Position numbers and translations under genes: made by a program
Shown: piece after piece, positions 58,505 to 64,000 of the stretch
Position numbering within the stretch: position 1 is the stretch's first letter
How the letters are laid out: each line of letters begins with the position of its first letter
NCBI GenBank assembly: GCA_951799445.1
Contig: OX637287.1
Span: 8,184,001 to 8,248,000, forward strand
Length of the DNA: 64,000 bases
Origin: Pseudisothecium myosuroides
Lineage: Eukaryota > Streptophyta > Bryopsida > Hypnales > Lembophyllaceae
Reading direction: 5' to 3'
The notes under the pieces: generated by a model
The model's database searches: none
Seen by the model: the letters and a program-made list of their open reading frames with translations, nothing else
Told to the model about the DNA's origin: nothing

Positions 58505-61500
58505 ATGAATTGGTTTTCCAAGATCCGGAAGTGACGGCTGAACTCAAACTTGGTGGCTGAGCCATGCTGACAGAGATGAACCCTTTTTTTCTTTAATTTT
58601 TTAAAATTAATTACTTTTTTTGCACAATTGAGAGAAGACTGCGTAACCTTTCAACGTGATGGCAAATGGAGTACTTCAGAAGTCAAAATAAGAACACCGT
58701 CCATTGACCCAATCAGTCGACAACACGCCATATCATCGTGTGTCATGAGCTTGCGAAACATGAAACTTCACGTTCCAATTCCAATTTGAAGATGAAAGAA
58801 TCTTCAGTTTCATTCATACAATATTTTTTAACGTTTTCTCAAAGTTAAGAAAATTGCTATTTCCTATAATTTAGATAACCATTTTAACAAAATATTTTGT
58901 ATTCCTTCATAAACCAGTTGAAGCTAACTATACTTGAATATAGTGAATACTCCAAATTTCTTTGATTAATTGTAGGATTTAGTATATTTGGTAAATATTG
59001 TCTACTATATCCAAATTTGTTACAGATAAACCAATTTTCCTCCCAAGATCCTTCAATGAAATTTGTTGAGAAAGTTCTCTTTTATCCATTTGGCTAAAAT
59101 TTGTATGATTTTTTTCCCCATTGGATTCATATAAAACTATCACTCCTTTGCTTGATTGCATGTAACTTCACCCAAATGTGACTTGGCACTCATTTTACAA
59201 TAGCTAGTTTATACTAGAGACCAAAATTATAGTAAGGCTCAATAGAATTTTCTCGAGTTAGAGTCTAGAATCACTAGAACAAGATAGAATTTATTACTTC
59301 AATACCACTTAAGCTCTTTTACCCTTGTAGGAGTGGAAATTGTGGACGACAAATTTGATATAAAATGATAATTTTTTGCACATAAGTTCCATATGGCATT
59401 ACTTGATTGGCCAACACCCACAATAAGCTTATCTCAAATTTCAATTTGACAAGGGAAAATGTTGGCTCCGCTCTCAATTTCCAATAGATTTATGGAGAGA
59501 TAATAGGGAAAGAGAGACATGGATTAGAGCATGGACACCTAAGTGCGTCAAAAATGACACGCCACAGTAGTTTAGGCGGGCTAGTAGTTATGGGTGATGG
59601 GTAGATTCCAACCCCCACTGTCTCACACTATCACATTTTTTCAAGATTGTTGACCTCACCTCCTCATTGATTTTCAGGTCATGTGTTAGCTCCTGCACCA
59701 ATTGTTAGCTTCTAGTCTTCACCAATTGCTTGCTCTTGGTCTTTACATGTCAACTTCTATTTCCAAAACGACTGTGCGACGCCATGTCTAGACAAAGCCT
59801 CTAATGATGGAATTCTCCACAATCTATGGTCTTGAATCACCAAAGAGGCCCTCTAATATTGAATGGCTGGTTGAATTTGCAAGTGTTCACTCTAAAAAAA
59901 TGCAATTGAAAAAATGATGGTAGGATACAAAGTCTAGGAAGGGCCGTCAAGAGTTGTTGAGGCTACGCCTAGCGCACTTGGGTGGCCATGCTCTTTCATC
60001 AATCTTTCATCACTAATGAGGCTAGACCTTGTATTTTGCTCTTCTTGTAATAAAGTTAAACCTTTATTTGTGTCAAAAAAACAAAAACAAACTTTAATCA
60101 CTAAATAAAAATCCTCAAAGTAGGAGGTTTTAGACCCCTATTTGTGATCCTTTATCCATTTCAAGATATAACCATAGACGTTTGGTCAATCAAGTCCAAC
60201 CAAGAGTAAACTACTATTTAGTCGGAGTGCATGCTAAAGAAGTCCAAGTCTATGAATAGATGAATAGTCCCTAACGGTTTTATTAGAAACTTGCCTTCCC
60301 AATACTCAGTCCCTGCTTACCGAATCTGCAATTAAGTTAGTGTCTTCTCCACGGGAACACCGATACAATGAACTCAGTGTTAAAAACAGAAGTGTTATTA
60401 GAAACAAACTGATTCATGTACTTCCCGAAATTCAGTTCTTTTCCTCACAAAGAAGATTCGCACCTGGAGTTCACATAAGTTCAGAGCCATTCATTTGCTG
60501 TTTGTGATACGCTTGGCCTGTGAAAAGCTGAATATCTACCATTTTTTTTTCTCATTTTTTTTTGGCAAAGATTGAAATCTAAGAATCCACCATTGCACCA
60601 TATTGTGAGACTTGAGAACGCCGATCCTGCCTGGAGATAATATCACGGTCGCCACCCCCGGATCTCGCCAGAACTCAGTCGAGAATCAGCCTTGATTCCC
60701 GCATCACTTGGGCCCATTCTAGATTCGCTCCTGCTGCATCGTGGCACTAATTATAACTTGATACAGGACCACTCAACTTGTGCATACCAACAACGGTCAT
60801 CATGGGGTGCAAGGAGCAAAAAGATACGGAGTAAAATTTAATAGAGACTGACGTGATAGCCTGCTACGTGAAGTGGAAATCTTTGTGAAAACCGCAGATT
60901 TTCAACCAATATGAAGCTAGATCGATCGATAGCTATATTCCTTAATTCTTAACTTCACTGTAATCACTGGCATTCAATTTGATGGCGACCATCTTCCGAT
61001 TGCATCCGGAGAAAGAGCTTGCTGTGTTTAGGCTCGGTGCAATGACTCAGAGAGAGTGGGTGGGTGGGTGGGGACCGCAGATGGTTGGACACAAATTTCA
61101 ATCAGACTTGGACTTGTTCGAGTAAACTATTAAGTCCAAGCGTAGGCTAAGAAGTCACATATCTCAGAAGTCAGGTACTACCTACCAAGGGCAATTCATT
61201 GGATTGATCACATGGACCTGATGAGTACGTGATGCGAATATAAGTCGCACTTGATTACAGTGGCTCCCCGGTACTGCTGAACGAGCCTGTGAACACCAAG
61301 CGCGCGGCAACAAGTGAACAAGATTGAAGATAATGTTGAAAACAATATGTCACTAAACTGACGACGCGATGTGATAGCCGTACAAAGGGCGTCGAAAAAT
61401 CGTCATAAGAAGTGTTTATACACGTACTGAAGAGCCGAATGTAGTAGAATTTTGAAGAACTCATATGCTTATCTGGTAATCGCAAGTTTCGACTCGCTTT

Positions 61501-61740
61501 GCTTACTTGGCCATACGTATCATACTCTCTACGACACAAGAGAAACGGTGACGGCAATCATCTGGTCTTCCTTGTATGGCCGAGAAAATTCTCTAAACGG
61601 ATCCTCTTACAGGGGCTTGGAAAGTCAATTTCGTCAAATTGGGGCGGTATTGGCACCTTTTAGGACGTGCGGCCTGAAACATAAATCCCTACCTATTCTG
61701 TTCTAGTTTGTGGCTTGAAATTAGACGTTTGAGAAGATAC
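58505..61740. other. Mixed intergenic DNA, no gene recognised
   Basis: Short ORFs only. 60600-61100 is GC-richer and unique. GTGGGTGGGTGGGTGGGG occurs near 61055. The retroposon tail at 59690-60085 is listed separately. Confidence 0.35.
59690..60085 (+). mobile_element. Probable retroposon 3' tail
   Basis: GC-richer sequence ends in CTTGTAATAAAGTTAAACC and then TTTGTGTCAAAAAAACAAAA, a typical poly(A)-like LINE end. No reverse-transcriptase motif is visible upstream. Confidence 0.3.
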
Positions 61741-61748
61741 AGTATATG

Positions 61749-61949
61749 TCACAATTTTTGGCACCAGAGTCGTGTCAATTTATCGAAATTGACGATATGG
61801 TGGCAAAGCTCAAGGATGCGAAGTCTTCCGTGTAAAAATGCAGTCCTTAAGAAATTTCCAAAAGGATTCAGAGATGATACATTAATATTGGCATCCAGAT
61901 GCTTGTATGTAAGGGAATTCTTAAGCATGGGCAGGATGATCACTGATTT
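61749..61949 (-). CDS. Candidate minus-strand terminal exon, function unknown
   Basis: After an acceptor-like GGTGTTGCAG, 66 residues read to a TGA at 61751-61749. They include SSLNPFGNFLRTAFLHGRLR and a following amphipathic LELCHHIVNF segment. The composition is protein-like, but I recognise no domain. It may pair with the candidate exon at 62681..62766 as remnants of one gene. A plus-strand ORF overlaps it and is equally unassigned. Confidence 0.2.
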   Translation of the reverse strand, partial: KSVIILPMLKNSLTYKHLDANINVSSLNPFGNFLRTAFLHGRLRILELCHHIVNFDKLTRLWCQKL

Positions 61950-62680
61950 CTGCAACACCAACGTCACCAACATCAAGGCAGTGTTTCTTCATGTGTAGAC
62001 TTGGTATCCAACAAATGAGCCCTTCCGAATATCACTTGGGAAACAACTTGCAATTAATCAGGATCAAATTGGCGAATCAAAAAGAGGTGCACCGGCAAAA
62101 GCTAAAACCACGAGAGGAACAAGACCAAGAATAGAGTAGGAATTGATTTCGAATAGCCACTTATGTTCAGTAGGGTTATTAAGTGCTATTGAGGGGTTTC
62201 TAAACCACGCAGGTTTCCAGAGATTTACTTCCAGAAAACACATGAAATTGTCGAAGAGAGACGTTACTGTGCCAGATAAAAATGAGTGGATAAAAATTCA
62301 ATTACCAGATCCCAGAGGCATATCGCCAACATTTGAATCCTTGGGAAATTCCAGACTAATTATTAGAATGACGCACAATGAAGAAGTGTTCAAGTCAGGT
62401 ACAGTGGCCTCAATGATCAGCTTCTTTACGCCACTGCCATTTCCGTGCATAAAGTTTTTCTAAGGACGGTAGAGCCCTTTTCACTACAGCCACACGTAAA
62501 CATAAGTATGTAAATGTTGATTTTACTCTAGTTATGTAGAAATCCAAAATAAGCTATTCACAGTAGATAGAAACTAGAACAATGATACCTGTCTGTAACA
62601 CAAGCCTGATACCATATATGTAAAAATTGCATTAAGTTCATGCCATCCAAAGAGAATAAGGACAGCTAAAACAAAAACCT

Positions 62681-62766
62681 CTACACAACCAGATGCGAAA
62701 TGGCAAAGAAGTCCTTCCCTTTCAATGGCATCCATGTCAAGTAACCTCTTGTGGATTTTTTTGAAC
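62681..62766 (-). CDS. Candidate isolated minus-strand exon, function unknown
   Basis: On the minus strand a good acceptor (TATGTCGGCAG) precedes an open 86-bp stretch encoding FKKIHKRLLDMDAIEREG... and ending near CVE, followed by a weak donor (GAG|GTTTTT). The residue mix is charged and helix-like, unlike chance ORFs in the AT-rich flank. I do not recognise a family. It may be an exon or a gene remnant; it lies downstream of the oxygenase stop and so would belong to another transcript. Confidence 0.2.
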
Positions 62767-63655
62767 CTGCCGACATATTTGCAAAAGAATATAAACTGCA
62801 ACACTCACAACTTCAACCTGCATCGACAAGAGCCATAACAATCACACCGGCAATATTTACCCAATACATTCTAATTTCCTACAGAAACCCAGATCAAAAT
62901 TGGACAGAAAAATGATTGAAGCCTGTCAATGTGCACACTGCTAGCCCATTCGGAGTAAACAAAACAACATAGGGACACACCAAGGATAAGTGAGCAATAT
63001 GCTGTTAAAAGGACGCTTCACATCAAGAGTGCCTTCCAGACATAATATTGAATGCGTACATGGTATGGTGATTAAGTACCAAACTACAAATTTCTTCCTG
63101 AATGACAAATCTATGACCAGAATGTCCTATATAATTGTAAAGGATACATAAATACAAAATGACCAACTCGATTGATCACATTGAGGGGCCAACTTTTATA
63201 TCACTAGAATCAGTGAAAGACATAGCACACGTTGGCCAATAAACAAATTGAAATTGGACCCCCAACGGTTCCCATATCACCTAACTAAAACTGCTCAACA
63301 CATGAGGCCCAATTTGGGCCTCTTGCTGCTTTAGAGGTAAATAAAGCATAAAGCTACAAAAAATTGCAGACAGATCTAGTACTGTCATTACAAGGACTTT
63401 ACATAATTTGGAACAACCTTTGACGTTCTATTACTCAGACCAGCTGTATCCAATTTCCAAGAATTCCGATTTTACTACAATACTAGCTTGTTGTATGAAG
63501 ACACAACCTACAGAAAATGGTATCTGCTATTTCAACTGCAAACCGAGACCCGTGCTGTCATTCCAAACGAGCCTTTTCAGGCTCATAGAGATGCCCAGAT
63601 CAATGCGACAGCAGTCAGCATTGACGGAACATCCAAGGCACAAGAATTTGACGTC

Positions 63656-63875
63656 GATCCTCACCAGAAATTCACAGATCCTCATGCGTATACTCACAAG
63701 ACTTCTGATCCTCATATGAATACCCACAAGGTTTCTGATCCCCTGCGAATACTCTTAAGATTTCTGATCCTCATGTGAATACTTCCAAGATTTCTGATCC
63801 TCCTGCGAATACTCACAAGATTTCTGATCCTCATGCAAATACTCACAAAAATTCTGATCCTCATGCGAATACTAC
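63656..63875. repeat. 30-bp minisatellite overlapping the end of the oxygenase reading frame
   Basis: About seven copies of a 30-bp unit start with GATCCTCATGCGAATACT, at 63677, 63707, 63737, 63766 (after a 29-bp copy), 63796, 63826 and 63856, plus a degenerate start at 63656. Read on the plus strand it gives DPHANTHKIS-like decapeptides broken by the 29-bp copy. On the minus strand the last copy supplies the stop codon of the oxygenase-like gene. Confidence 0.85.
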
Positions 63876-64000
63876 ATCCGAGCGCAACACATACTTGACC
63901 CCTTTCAAGACCGACTTCGCTTCATGCAACAAACATCGCGCGCCGTGAACATGAAAGAGCGCCATGCCCGCCACGGGCGCCACCTCCGCGACCACCTTCC
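63861..64000 (-). CDS. C-terminal end of a probable 2-oxoglutarate/Fe(II)-dependent oxygenase (partial)
   Basis: The gene enters from beyond the right edge. The frame starts at 63998 and reads 45 residues to TGA at 63863-63861. The end shows GMALFHVHG, then CLLHEA, then GVKYVLRSDVVF. This pattern matches the last strands of prolyl-4-hydroxylase-like 2OG-Fe(II) oxygenases: the His of LLHEA would be the distal iron ligand and the Arg of VLRSD would bind the 2-oxoglutarate C5 carboxylate. The proximal HxD motif lies outside the window, so activity and substrate cannot be judged. The final residues and the stop codon lie inside a 30-bp minisatellite, so the native C-terminus may have been altered. 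It could also be a pseudogene end. The family is recognised from motif pattern only. Confidence 0.6.
   Translation of the reverse strand, partial: KVVAEVAPVAGMALFHVHGARCLLHEAKSVLKGVKYVLRSDVVFA

Noticed and set aside
63488..63778. Plus-strand ORF with decapeptide repeats at the right edge
   Set aside because: It is broken by a 29-bp repeat unit and is antisense to the better-supported oxygenase-like frame.

Overview
The window looks like nuclear DNA of a land plant. Evidence: a spliced gene for a C2H2 zinc-finger protein with the plant-specific QALGGH finger helix and a DLNLP-type EAR repression motif, introns with GT..AG borders, a LINE fragment with a plant-type zf-RVT region, and Stowaway-, Tourist- and CACTA-like MITEs. 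I cannot name the species. Low gene density and strongly AT-rich, MITE-packed intergenic DNA would fit many non-seed or seed plants.

Layout. 1-28.9 kb is gene-poor and AT-rich, made largely of short non-autonomous transposons, many nested or in several copies. 29-36 kb is a GC-richer island with the one complete gene I can support: a three-exon plus-strand gene (CDS 31467..35881, 778 residues) for a four-finger ZAT-like nuclear repressor, with a long leader carrying three uORFs. 36-54 kb returns to repeat-rich DNA, including a 1.7-kb satellite built from about 103-bp and about 80-bp subunits (52101..53782). 54-64 kb is mixed unique sequence. The right edge holds the last 45 codons of a minus-strand gene whose end looks like a 2-oxoglutarate/Fe(II) oxygenase, running into a 30-bp minisatellite.

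The most striking structure is a family (called A here) of about 0.93-kb elements. They have a 16-17-bp terminal inverted repeat starting CCCCTAAAGGACC and are flanked on both sides by TTAA, the signature of piggyBac-type transposition. Seven copies are recognisable. Two sit in opposite termini of a second, shorter TTAA-flanked family (B, 209-261 bp), one in a CACTA-like element and one in another MITE (O); related uninterrupted sequences elsewhere in the window act as empty sites. Further TIR families found by eye: F (18-bp TIR, possible 4-bp target duplication), H and I (TA-flanked, both starting AGGTAG), S (Tourist-like, TTA), K (Stowaway-like hairpins), Q (31-bp TIR), O, J and a CACTA-type foldback. 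No RNA gene, CRISPR array or organellar sequence was supported.
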